DNA of 11,663 nucleotides from Methanobacteriota archaeon (GCA_030594725.1 JAUVEQ010000047.1:1-11663), one strand, 5' to 3'. Counted from the first letter of the stretch, positions 4,978 to 11,663 are shown. Translations and numbers: made by a program. The notes: generated from the sequence alone by a model not told the origin.

Positions 4978-6660
4978 ATGGTGGGGCCAATGGATGCCGT
5001 CAAGGCCTGGGAATATCTGACGCGAGGCCATGTCCTCGACGTATCCATCTCCGCCGACGGCGAGCACATCGTTGCGGGCTCCCAGGACGCCTACCTGTAC
5101 CTCTTCGACAAGGCTGGCAACGCCGTATGGGGCCAGAACCTGGGCACGCCTGTGCTACGGGTCATGGTCTCTCCCAACGGGGAGTACATCTGCACCACCA
5201 CCCACGACAACATCATCTCCTTCTTCAACATACAGGGCGCCCTGCTCTGGCGCCGTCGGGTGAACCGCCCGGTGATGGGCGTGGACATGACCAACGACGG
5301 CAACTACGTGGCCCTGGGCTCGGACAACAGGAACATCTACGTCGTTGCCGCGAACGGGGCCCTCATCTGGAACCAGAAGGTCGGTGGCGAGGTACGACAC
5401 GTCACCATCACCCGCGACGGAAGGTACACCATAATCGGTTCGTACGACGCCTTCATCTACTGCTTCGACCACAGCGGAAACCTGTACTGGTCGTACAAGA
5501 CCATGGGCCCCATCGAGGCCCTGGACATCAACGGCTCCGCCGACTACATCCTAACGTCCTCCTCCGACAGGCGAACGTACTTCCTGAACCGTTCCGGTTC
5601 GATGATCTGGAACCCCAAGAACGTTGAAGCGGTCAAGCACGTGGAGGTCTCTGACCAGGGGAACCTGATGGTGGAGTCGATGGGCGACGAGCTACTTGTG
5701 CTCACGAAGGATGGCAGCGTCCTGCACAGGGTGAAGGCAGGAGGCGTCATCTCCGCCATGAACATCTCCGACTCGGGCGAGTACATCGTCGTCGGTACCA
5801 CCAACAACCACGTGGCGATGTTCGACAAGGCCCTGCAGCTCCTATGGCAGTGCGAGGCGGACGGGGAGATCACATCCCTGGCCATATCCGAGAAGGGTCA
5901 CTTCATCGTGGCGGGCTGCAAGGACCGGAAGGTCTACATGTTCGACAACCACCGGTACTTCGACACCGCCATCGAGAAGGCGGCCCAGGTGCTGGAGAAC
6001 GCCAAGGCCTTCGGCCTCAATGTGCTGGAGGCGGAGGTGCTGTTGCAAAAGGCGCAGGCGGACCTGGACCGGGACGAGTTCGGTTCGGCCGTCAAGTATG
6101 CCGAGGCGGCCACGAAGGTCGCGACCAGGATGCTCTCCAAGGCCCAACCCGAGGTCTCCGTCCTGGCCGTTGTGCGTGAGTCGTTCACCCCGGGACAGCC
6201 CACCTCCGTGAAGGCCCTGATCATGAACACCGGGGTGACCCACGCGTACAACATCATGATCACCATGATGGGTGAGATAACCATCGACCCCATCGAGACG
6301 ATAGAGTCCCTGGGCGTCAACGATTACGTGAACCGCTCGTTCAACATCACCACCAAGGCCCCCGGTGACATACCGATCAAGGTGATACTGGACTGGACCG
6401 ACAAGGCAGGCCGACCCCAGCATTCCGAGGGCAACTTCATGCTCAAGTCCCTCGAGAAGAAGAAGAAGCTCTCGAAGAACATGCCGATCATCAGCATCGG
6501 CAACGTGCAGAAGCTGGTGCAGAAGGTGGCCGCCAGCAAGAAGACCAAGTCGGAAGTGAAGGTGGCCCAGGAGGCTGCGAAGCACCGCTGTCCCAGGTGT
6601 GGCAACCTGTTGTTGGAGGGCGTGAGCCAATGCCCACGGTGCGGCCAGAAGGTGAAGTGA
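4978..6660 (+). CDS. Cytoplasmic eight-bladed beta-propeller protein with helical, Ig-like and C-terminal zinc-ribbon domains (560 aa)
   Basis: Residues 18-325 contain eight repeats of the form V-x-x-x-x-x-S-x-D-G-x-Y-I-x-x-G-S...G-x-x-x-W. The turn glycine falls at 28, 68, 108, 148, (188 is Ala), 228, 267 and 307, and the tryptophan at 51, 91, 131, 171, 211, (H250) and 290. The blade length is thus almost exactly 40, typical of PQQ-like/WD40-like propellers. A helical segment follows (328-388, IEKAAQVLENAKAFGLNVLEAE, coiled-coil or TPR-like). Next comes a beta-sandwich resembling CARDB/NEW3 domains (392-490: FTPGQPTSVKALIMNTGV), then a Lys-rich linker (491-535) and a zinc ribbon (C538, C541, C552, C555). 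With no signal peptide or membrane helix it should be cytoplasmic, probably a protein-interaction scaffold. ATG 4978 has GGAGA seven bases upstream; ATG 4990 is the alternative. The 61 codons open upstream lack domain content. flpA starts 24 bases downstream. Confidence 0.88.
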   Translation: MVGPMDAVKAWEYLTRGHVLDVSISADGEHIVAGSQDAYLYLFDKAGNAVWGQNLGTPVLRVMVSPNGEYICTTTHDNIISFFNIQGALLWRRRVNRPVMGVDMTNDGNYVALGSDNRNIYVVAANGALIWNQKVGGEVRHVTITRDGRYTIIGSYDAFIYCFDHSGNLYWSYKTMGPIEALDINGSADYILTSSSDRRTYFLNRSGSMIWNPKNVEAVKHVEVSDQGNLMVESMGDELLVLTKDGSVLHRVKAGGVISAMNISDSGEYIVVGTTNNHVAMFDKALQLLWQCEADGEITSLAISEKGHFIVAGCKDRKVYMFDNHRYFDTAIEKAAQVLENAKAFGLNVLEAEVLLQKAQADLDRDEFGSAVKYAEAATKVATRMLSKAQPEVSVLAVVRESFTPGQPTSVKALIMNTGVTHAYNIMITMMGEITIDPIETIESLGVNDYVNRSFNITTKAPGDIPIKVILDWTDKAGRPQHSEGNFMLKSLEKKKKLSKNMPIISIGNVQKLVQKVAASKKTKSEVKVAQEAAKHRCPRCGNLLLEGVSQCPRCGQKVK

Positions 6661-6684
6661 GCCCTTTACGGTTGTGAGACACCG

Positions 6685-7362
6685 ATGGATCCCCTTGCCA
6701 TAAGACAGCACTCCCACTCGGGCGTTTATACCGATGGTGCGGACCTTTACACCAGGAGCCCCACCGATGTGAGGCCGGGAGGGGACCGGGTGGTCAAGGG
6801 GGACAACGGCCACGATTACCGTTCCTTCCCGCCGAACGGCACCAAGCTGGCCGCCATCGTGAAGAGGGGCGTCACCAACTGGCCCTTCACCTCCGCTTCC
6901 AGGGTCTTGTACCTGGGCGCTGGCGCGGGCACAACGGTCTCGTACATGGCCGACGTCTGCCCACAGGGTCAGATCTACGCGGTGGAGTTCGCCCCCGAGC
7001 CCTTCCGCTCTCTGCTGGAGGTCGCCAGGAAGAGGTCGAACGTCGTGCCCATCCTCGCCGACGCCCGGACCCCGGCGGCGTACACCGCCCAGGTGGGCAG
7101 GCCCGTCGACGTGGTGTACCAGGACGTGGCGCAGCGGGACCAGTGGGACATAGCCCACCGCAACGCCCTCGCGTTGCTGGCACCCGATGGCTGGGTGGTC
7201 CTGGTGGTGAAGGCGAGCAGCGTCGACGTAGCGAGGCCCGCGGCCGAGGTGTACGCGGACGTGAGGTCCGCCATCGGGTCGTCCGGCCTCCGACTTGAGG
7301 AGGTCGTGGACCTGGAGCCCTTCGACAGGGAGCACGCGGTCTTCATCGTGAGGAGGTCCTGA
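6685..7362 (+). CDS. flpA: Fibrillarin-like rRNA/tRNA 2'-O-methyltransferase (225 aa)
   Basis: This is the SAM-dependent catalytic subunit of archaeal C/D-box RNPs, placing 2'-O-methyl groups on rRNA (and some tRNA) at sites chosen by guide RNAs. The N-terminal family block reads HSHSGVYTDGADLYTR (9-24). The SAM site is VLYLGAGAGTTVSYMAD (74-90), with acidic E101 in AVEFAPEP and D125/D127 in ILADARTP. The probable K-D-K-H catalytic residues are K54, D147 (VVYQDVAQ), K176 (LVVKAS) and H217 (REHAVF). The length equals that of other archaeal members. The block usually reading W-x-P-x-R-S-K-L-A-A is FPPNGTKLAA here. The gene is 24 bases behind the propeller gene and could be co-transcribed with it. 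TTTA at 6664-6667 could alternatively give a leaderless transcript. The usual partner gene nop5 is not in the window. Confidence 0.95.
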   Translation: MDPLAIRQHSHSGVYTDGADLYTRSPTDVRPGGDRVVKGDNGHDYRSFPPNGTKLAAIVKRGVTNWPFTSASRVLYLGAGAGTTVSYMADVCPQGQIYAVEFAPEPFRSLLEVARKRSNVVPILADARTPAAYTAQVGRPVDVVYQDVAQRDQWDIAHRNALALLAPDGWVVLVVKASSVDVARPAAEVYADVRSAIGSSGLRLEEVVDLEPFDREHAVFIVRRS

Positions 7363-7386
7363 CGTGATGGGGCCCGAGCACAATGC

Positions 7387-7393
7387 ATATAAT
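7387..7393 (+). promoter_or_regulatory. TATA box of the epimerase gene
   Basis: ATATAAT is centred about 33 bases before the ATG at 7423, predicting a start near 7416 and a leader of about seven bases. It separates the epimerase from the upstream flpA as an independent transcription unit. No good Shine-Dalgarno sequence precedes the ATG, in keeping with a nearly leaderless mRNA. Confidence 0.6.
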
Positions 7394-7422
7394 CGGATGA
7401 TAGACTTTCAGGGATTGAGAGC

Positions 7423-8388
7423 ATGAGCAGACTAGCAGACGCACGTATCGTTGTCACCGGCGGGGCCGGGTTCATCGGTTCCCACCTTGTGGACAGGATC
7501 ATGAAGGAGGCCGCGGAGGTTTGGGTCCTTGACAACCTGACCTCGGGAAAGGAGGACTTCCTGGACCGCTGGTACGGCGACGACCGCTTGCACCTGGTGC
7601 GCACCGACGTGACCAAGTTCGAGTCGATACTGCCCTACCTCAAGGGCGCTGACGTGGTGTTCCACCTTGCGGCCAATCCCGACGTCCGCACCGCCGCCGA
7701 GAACACGTACGCCCACGTGGAGCAGAACATCCTGGCGACCTACACAGTCCTGGAGGCGATGCGCCACCAGAAGGTCACGGACATCGTGTTCACCTCCACA
7801 TCCACCGTCTACGGGGAGGCCACGGTGCTCCCGACACCGGAGGACTACGGCCCATTGAAGCCCATCTCGGTATACGGGGCCAGCAAGCTGGCCAGCGAGG
7901 CACTGATATCCTCCTACGTGAGCACCTTCGGCATGCGGGGTGTGCTGTACCGATTCGCCAACGTGGTGGGTTCCCGGGGCACCCACGGCGTCATATTCGA
8001 TTTCATCAAGAAGCTGCGGGCCGACCAGAACAGGCTCGAGATACTCGGCGACGGCAAGCAGCGCAAGTCCTACGTCCACGTCAAGGACTGTGTCGAGGCA
8101 ATGGTCATTGGCTACGAGGGGAGCGAGGAGGACCTTGGCATCTACAACATCGGCACCGATCAGTCCACGGACGTGATCACGATAGCAGACATAGTCTCCG
8201 AGGTGATGGGCCTTGCCGGCGTCAAGTACCACACCACCGGTGGCGTCGACGGCGGCCGGGGCTGGAAGGGCGACGTCAAGGTCATGTCCCTAGACATCAA
8301 GGCCATCCTGGGCCTGGGCTGGAAGCCCAGGTACGGCTCAGACGAGGCCATCCGGATGACCGCCCAGGCACTGCTGAAGGAGATATGA
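7423..8388 (+). CDS. GalE-like NAD-dependent sugar-nucleotide epimerase/dehydratase (321 aa)
   Basis: This is an extended short-chain dehydrogenase. The NAD-binding loop GGAGFIGSH (13-21) has the G-x-x-G-x-x-G spacing. D37 in VLDNLTSG binds the adenosine ribose, and HLAANPDVR (81-89) is the family's second nucleotide block. The active site is STSTVYGE (125-132) with Y151 and K155 in SVYGASK. LGDGKQRKSYVHVKD (208-222) is the sugar-nucleotide-binding C-terminal motif of the UDP-glucose 4-epimerase/WbpP-like group. The reaction is probably 4-epimerisation of a UDP-hexose for surface polysaccharide or protein glycan synthesis, but dTDP-glucose dehydratase-like activity cannot be excluded from motifs alone. 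It is a cytoplasmic enzyme. The gene has its own TATA box and stands alone, ending 28 bases before the convergent transglutaminase gene. A link to glycosylation of the nearby glycosite-rich proteins is speculation. Confidence 0.93.
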   Translation: MSRLADARIVVTGGAGFIGSHLVDRIMKEAAEVWVLDNLTSGKEDFLDRWYGDDRLHLVRTDVTKFESILPYLKGADVVFHLAANPDVRTAAENTYAHVEQNILATYTVLEAMRHQKVTDIVFTSTSTVYGEATVLPTPEDYGPLKPISVYGASKLASEALISSYVSTFGMRGVLYRFANVVGSRGTHGVIFDFIKKLRADQNRLEILGDGKQRKSYVHVKDCVEAMVIGYEGSEEDLGIYNIGTDQSTDVITIADIVSEVMGLAGVKYHTTGGVDGGRGWKGDVKVMSLDIKAILGLGWKPRYGSDEAIRMTAQALLKEI

Positions 8389-8416
8389 TCCAAGCGAGGC
8401 AATGGACGGACCCGGC

Positions 8417-9949
8417 TCACTCGGGATAATCGGGGTAGATGTCCGTGATGTAGAGGTACTCGGTGTCGCTGATGTCCCAGCCGCCCTGGTTGTCGATGGC
8501 CACGCCGCCGTAGGGAAGGCCGCCGATGTACTGGCTGGAGGTCCCGTCCAGGATGATCCAGTACCCCTTGTCATCCTTGAACCATGAGTATCGGGCCGAG
8601 GTACCGTAGTACTTGTTCAGGGTGTTGGCCACGGCAAGGGTGTCCATCTGGGAACCGCCCACGTAGGCCGCCGCGAAGGCGTGGCCGCTTATGATGTAGA
8701 ATCGCGTGTTCCCACCCCAGTGCTCGATGACCGAGGCGAGGAGGATCGAGTAGTCCTCGCAATCGCCCTCTTCCGTGTCGCATGTCTCGCCTGGCGGCGA
8801 CCAGATGTCGTCGTCGGAGGGGTCGGACTTGTATTCCAGGTTCTCCAGTGTCCAGTCGAACAGCGAGGCGATCCAGTAAATGTTGTACGAGTCGCCGAGC
8901 CCAGCCCTGACCTCGTCTGCGAGCTCTGCCACCCTGGGGTCGTCTGGCTTGATAAGGTCGTTGACCTTGCGGTAGATGTCCTTGTCGTTCATGTACTGGG
9001 TGTATCCCGCCACGGGCGTGGCGGGGAGCACGTCCATCGAGAAGGTGTCGTGGGACGAGGGGTCCAGGTCGGCCCAGGTGCTGGTAATACGGCGCACGGC
9101 CATGAGGTCGATCTCGAAGTTGTAGTCGTAGGGTCCAGCGGTCGCGGGTCCCGAGAACCCGAGGAGTCCTATGTGAACCTCCTGTCCCGGCGATACGTAG
9201 CGACCCATGGTGGTCCCGTACCACTCCAATGGGTCGGCCCACTCCGGTACCAGCCGTACGGACTCGACGTATAAGTCCGTCTGGCCGCTATTGGTGATGT
9301 TGACGCGCATGCTTCCGCCACGATCCACGAACACGGATGTTGTCAGCCATGTGATGGTGTATCGCGCTTCAGCCGCTAGACCGGCGGTTGGAGTGGGTGG
9401 CGCGTCACCAAGCTCCGGGTCCCACACGGGGATACCGGGGGCGACCAGGTTCGAGCTCTTCAGTTCCGTGGGTTCGAAGTTATCGTGGATGGGGGGCAGG
9501 ATGGAGCTGTCGAAGAGGAGGGCGAAGACTATGATCGCGGCCAGCACGCCCATCACTGTGGCGCCAGCCATTCCGGCGACCCGCCGCCGGCGCAGGGCCC
9601 GCTTCTCGGCAATGAACTCCTCCTCGGATATCTCCTCGTCGTAAACCTCGAACTCCTCGATGACCTCGACATCGGAGGCCGGGACCACGGGTGGAGGGGT
9701 CTGCTGGTAGGGAGGCGGTTGCCGGTACTGGGGTTGCACCGGCGGTAGTTGTGGCGGGGGCGGCCGGTACGCCTGGGGCTGCTGGGCGGGGGGTTGCTGC
9801 TGGGGCATGGGCTGCCCTTGATGGATGGTGGTCCCCTTATCAATAGGGTTTCCGTATTGATGGGGAGGGACCGAACGATGGTCCGGGGGCTGGGGAGGGT
9901 ACTGCGGTTGCGTAGGCGGTCTGCCCCGGGGATCTTGCTGTCCCGTCAC
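8417..9949 (-). CDS. Membrane-anchored transglutaminase-like protein with Pro/Gln-rich cytoplasmic tail (510 aa)
   Basis: Domains in order are: a Pro/Gln-rich tail (11-90); an acidic stretch (93-112, VIEEFEVYDEEISEEEF); a basic KRALRRRRV (116-124); one membrane helix (126-146); an Ig-like beta-sandwich (about 195-305, GSMRVNITNSGQTDLYVESV); and a transglutaminase-like domain (about 345-485). The triad is C397 in EEGDCEDYSILLAS, H423 in ISGHAFAA and D468 in WIILDGTS. The basic residues before the helix put the N-terminus inside and the catalytic domain outside. Related archaeal and bacterial domains may act as peptidases or cross-linking enzymes; the reaction here is unknown. The start is GTG: GGTGA at 9956-9960 lies six bases upstream, and the codon overlaps the ABC ATPase stop as GTGA. 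It is therefore probably co-translated with the importer genes. The Pro/Gln-rich tail is unusual for such a gene and could bind cytoplasmic partners. Confidence 0.9.
   Translation of the reverse strand: MTGQQDPRGRPPTQPQYPPQPPDHRSVPPHQYGNPIDKGTTIHQGQPMPQQQPPAQQPQAYRPPPPQLPPVQPQYRQPPPYQQTPPPVVPASDVEVIEEFEVYDEEISEEEFIAEKRALRRRRVAGMAGATVMGVLAAIIVFALLFDSSILPPIHDNFEPTELKSSNLVAPGIPVWDPELGDAPPTPTAGLAAEARYTITWLTTSVFVDRGGSMRVNITNSGQTDLYVESVRLVPEWADPLEWYGTTMGRYVSPGQEVHIGLLGFSGPATAGPYDYNFEIDLMAVRRITSTWADLDPSSHDTFSMDVLPATPVAGYTQYMNDKDIYRKVNDLIKPDDPRVAELADEVRAGLGDSYNIYWIASLFDWTLENLEYKSDPSDDDIWSPPGETCDTEEGDCEDYSILLASVIEHWGGNTRFYIISGHAFAAAYVGGSQMDTLAVANTLNKYYGTSARYSWFKDDKGYWIILDGTSSQYIGGLPYGGVAIDNQGGWDISDTEYLYITDIYPDYPE
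9831..9871. repeat. Imperfect inverted repeat in an AT-rich island inside the transglutaminase gene
   Basis: ATCAATA (9839-9845) and TATTGAT (9855-9861) are exact reverse complements with a nine-base spacer. The flanks (GTCCCC on one side, GGGAGGGAC on the other) extend the symmetry imperfectly. It falls in codons about 27-40 of the Pro/Gln-rich tail, where base composition drops toward AT against a GC-rich background. It could be an internal regulatory site or an RNA hairpin; no function is shown. Confidence 0.35.
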
Positions 9950-10758
9950 GGTCCTTCACCAGGCTTGTCCATCTGCTCGATGCCGCGGAGCACCTCCTCG
10001 GTGAGGTCCTCGAGGACCTCGTGGCGGATGTGAGCGAAGGGATCGCTCGCCCGGTCACGGGGTCGCGGCAGGTCCACGGGGAAGATGGCCTTGATGCTGG
10101 CCGGCCTCGCCGTGAGCACCACGACCCGGTCGGCCAGGTAGATGCTCTCGTCCACCGAGTGGGTGACGAATATAATGGTCTTGTGGGTCCGGTTCCATAT
10201 CTTGAGAACCTCTGTCTGCATGATGTTCCGGGTCTGGGCGTCGAGGGAACCGAAGGGCTCGTCCATGAGCAGCACCTCGGGATCGTTGACAAGGGCCCTC
10301 GCCAGTCCGACCCTCTGCTGCATGCCGCCGGACAGCTCCTTGGGATGGGCGTCCTCGAAGCCCTGGAGGCCCACAAGGTCGATGTACTCGTCGGAGATGC
10401 GGTTCCGCTCCTCCTTGGTCATGCCCTTTAGCTCCAGGCCGAATTCAATGTTCCGCCGAACGGTGCGCCACGGGAACAAGGCGAAGCTCTGGAAAACGTA
10501 GCCCCGCTCGGCCCCGGCCCCCTCCAGGGGAACTCCCCCGACCCGGATCTCGCCCTTGGTAGGTTCCTCCAGACCCGCGAGACAACGCAGCAGCGTGGTC
10601 TTGCCGCAGCCCGACGGGCCGACGACGCAGACGAACTCCCCCTCCTCGATGTCCAGGTTGAAGTCCCGGACGGCGTGGACGACGTTGGTGGGGTCGTCCC
10701 GGTCCACGAAGGACTTGGACAGGTTGCGGATCCTGATGAATGGCTCTCCGTCCGTCAT
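9946..10758 (-). CDS. ABC importer ATP-binding subunit, SsuB/TauB/NrtD-like (270 aa)
   Basis: The ATPase of a nitrate/sulfonate/taurine-type importer has all motifs intact: Walker A GPSGCGKT (47-54), Q-loop Q90 in VFQSFALFPW, signature LSGGMQQR (142-149), Walker B VLLMDE (162-167, catalytic E167) and switch H200 in VTHSVDES. FPWRTVRRNI after the Q-loop and VVVLTARPASI in the C-terminus are characteristic of the SsuB/TauB/NrtD group. The ligand cannot be inferred; riboflavin, thiamine-precursor and other uptake systems share this ATPase. I chose ATG 10758 because it overlaps the permease stop as ATGA and has GAGGTG (10768-10773) nine bases upstream; a GTG at 10770 is in frame but lacks a site. 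The 3' end overlaps the transglutaminase GTG as GTGA. The protein sits on the inner face of the membrane with the permease at 10755. Confidence 0.94.
   Translation of the reverse strand: MTDGEPFIRIRNLSKSFVDRDDPTNVVHAVRDFNLDIEEGEFVCVVGPSGCGKTTLLRCLAGLEEPTKGEIRVGGVPLEGAGAERGYVFQSFALFPWRTVRRNIEFGLELKGMTKEERNRISDEYIDLVGLQGFEDAHPKELSGGMQQRVGLARALVNDPEVLLMDEPFGSLDAQTRNIMQTEVLKIWNRTHKTIIFVTHSVDESIYLADRVVVLTARPASIKAIFPVDLPRPRDRASDPFAHIRHEVLEDLTEEVLRGIEQMDKPGEGP
9956..9960 (-). promoter_or_regulatory. Shine-Dalgarno site fixing the GTG start of the transglutaminase gene
   Basis: GGTGA on the minus strand matches the archaeal 16S anti-SD core and lies six bases before GTG 9949, within the 3' end of the ATPase gene. 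Together with the GTGA overlap it argues for this non-ATG start over downstream ATGs. Confidence 0.7.
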
Positions 10759-11630
10759 CTCTGGGCCCACCTCTCAGTGTATGTCAGCGACTTGATCATG
10801 ATGATGCCGATGATGCCGATCATGAGCATCCCGGCCCACATCTCATCATACTTGAAAACCTCAAACCGGTCCCAGATATACCAGCCCAGCCCTTCGTTGA
10901 AGACGGGGGTCATCTCGGCGGCCACGATGGTCATCCAGCCCACGCCCACGCCAATGCGTATGCCCGTCATCATCGAGGGCAGCGAGGCCGGTAGTATTAT
11001 CTTCCGGAAAAGGTCGCGCTGCTTGGCGCCGAGGGTCAGGGCCGCATCGTAGAGCAGGTCGTCGATGCCCTTGACCCCGTCGACGATGTTCGTGAGGACC
11101 GGGAAGAAGATGCCCAGGAAAATGATGAACACCGCGGCTGCGGGGAAGTCCCCAGCGGATGAGAACATCACGATGGCGAAGGGCAGCCAAGCGATGGGCG
11201 GGATGGGCCTGAGGAGCTCGATCGTCGGGCTCACGAACTGCTCGACGGAACGGGAGTACCCCACCAGGTAGCCCAGGGGGATGGCCAGGGCCAGGGCGAG
11301 GACCAGGCCCCAGAACACCCGGGACAGGCTTGCCCAGATGTGGTCCCACATAGTGTTGGGGTCCCGCGGGGTGGTCATGTAGAAGGACTCTACGAGGGCG
11401 ATGAACACCTCGGACGGGGTGGGCAGGTAGGGCCGGTCGACCCAGAGCGCCAGCAGCCACCACGTCACGATGAAGGAGAGGAAACCGGCTATCCACAGGA
11501 ACAAGCCCTCGTGCTTGTTGACGAATACCATCCATCTCTGCTTCGGCGTAGCTCCACCTTGTTTACCAGGGGGTGCCTTCCCCACCTCCGATGATATGCC
11601 GTCGACGTCCGTGTGAATCGCCCCTGGCAA
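10755..11630 (-). CDS. ABC importer permease, SsuC/TauC/NrtB-like (up to 291 aa; start uncertain)
   Basis: This is the membrane subunit of the importer. Hydrophobic helices lie near 43-63, 103-124, 148-180, 226-241 and 265-280. ELLRPIPPIAWLPFAIVMF (138-156) is the hallmark of the SsuC/TauC/NrtB group. The cytoplasmic EAA loop that docks on the ATPase is DAALTLGAKQRDLFRK (195-210), leading into IILPASLPSMMTGIRIG (211-227). The outermost start inside the window is TTG 11630. The first 33 residues are low-complexity with less G/C-rich third positions, so ATG 11531 (258 residues, close to the family's usual length) may be the true start, and the reading frame stays open to the right edge. The stop overlaps the ATPase ATG. 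A periplasmic-type binding protein gene would be expected upstream, outside the window. Confidence 0.9.
   Translation of the reverse strand: MPGAIHTDVDGISSEVGKAPPGKQGGATPKQRWMVFVNKHEGLFLWIAGFLSFIVTWWLLALWVDRPYLPTPSEVFIALVESFYMTTPRDPNTMWDHIWASLSRVFWGLVLALALAIPLGYLVGYSRSVEQFVSPTIELLRPIPPIAWLPFAIVMFSSAGDFPAAAVFIIFLGIFFPVLTNIVDGVKGIDDLLYDAALTLGAKQRDLFRKIILPASLPSMMTGIRIGVGVGWMTIVAAEMTPVFNEGLGWYIWDRFEVFKYDEMWAGMLMIGIIGIIMIKSLTYTERWAQR
10768..10773 (-). promoter_or_regulatory. Shine-Dalgarno site for the SsuB-like ATPase start
   Basis: GAGGTG on the minus strand lies nine bases before ATG 10758, inside the last codons of the permease. It favours ATG 10758 (ATGA overlap with the permease stop) over the in-frame GTG at 10770. 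Confidence 0.6.
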
Positions 11631-11663
11631 CGGAATGGTGGGTATTATGACTTCCCTATGGTC

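Noticed and set aside
5842..7383. 513-codon minus-strand ORF opposite the propeller and flpA genes
   Set aside because: It is His/Gly/Leu/Val-rich with no domain pattern and lies antisense to two genes with clear motifs. Long antisense frames are expected in GC-rich DNA with strong G/C third positions.
8389..8416. Terminator between the convergent epimerase and transglutaminase genes
   Set aside because: Only 28 bases separate the genes, with no T-run or convincing hairpin.
8571..9242. 223-codon minus-strand ORF within the transglutaminase gene
   Set aside because: It is a frame-shifted Arg/Gly-rich shadow of the same strand; the transglutaminase frame keeps the catalytic triad throughout.

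Overview
This is a GC-rich archaeal chromosomal segment with strong G/C preference at third codon positions and short intergenic gaps. The archaeal call rests on three things: a fibrillarin-like rRNA 2'-O-methyltransferase (FlpA), TATA-type promoters about 25-35 bases before several starts with little or no leader, and a TctA/COG1784-type membrane protein of the archaeal kind. The mix of propeller, transglutaminase and ABC-2 genes would suit a Thermoplasmatota-like euryarchaeote, but the lineage is an inference. No mobile element, CRISPR array, tRNA or rRNA was seen.

Layout. (1) 1-518, minus: the N-terminal part of a TctA-family membrane protein that runs off the left edge. Its control region (519-631) is shared with a divergent small zinc-ribbon gene (632-823). 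(2) A second small four-Cys protein (1086-1358) follows, behind a good TATA box. (3) 1376-4735, minus: a tight four-gene operon in transcription order TetR regulator, ABC ATPase, ABC-2 permease, Nudix hydrolase. The first three genes abut or overlap by one base. A 25-bp near-perfect palindrome sits at the operon promoter, so this looks like a self-regulated export system. The permease carries an unusual large external loop with a fibronectin-III-like segment and six N-glycosylation sequons. (4) 4978-8388, plus: an eight-bladed cytoplasmic beta-propeller protein ending in a zinc ribbon, then flpA, then (with its own promoter) a GalE-like NAD-dependent epimerase. (5) 8417-11630, minus: an importer-type ABC permease (SsuC/TauC/NrtB-like), its ATPase (SsuB/TauB/NrtD-like) and a membrane-anchored extracellular transglutaminase-like protein. 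They are joined by ATGA and GTGA stop/start overlaps and so are probably co-translated. No substrate-binding protein is inside the window; it may lie beyond the right edge.

Most points of interest are unusual domain architectures: the propeller / helical / Ig-like / zinc-ribbon protein next to fibrillarin; the transglutaminase with a long Pro/Gln-rich cytoplasmic tail that is translationally coupled to a nutrient ABC importer; and the permease with its glycosylation-rich loop. I see no clear evidence of a defence system or another wholly new multi-gene system. The transglutaminase-ABC coupling and the propeller protein are the best candidates for undescribed biology.
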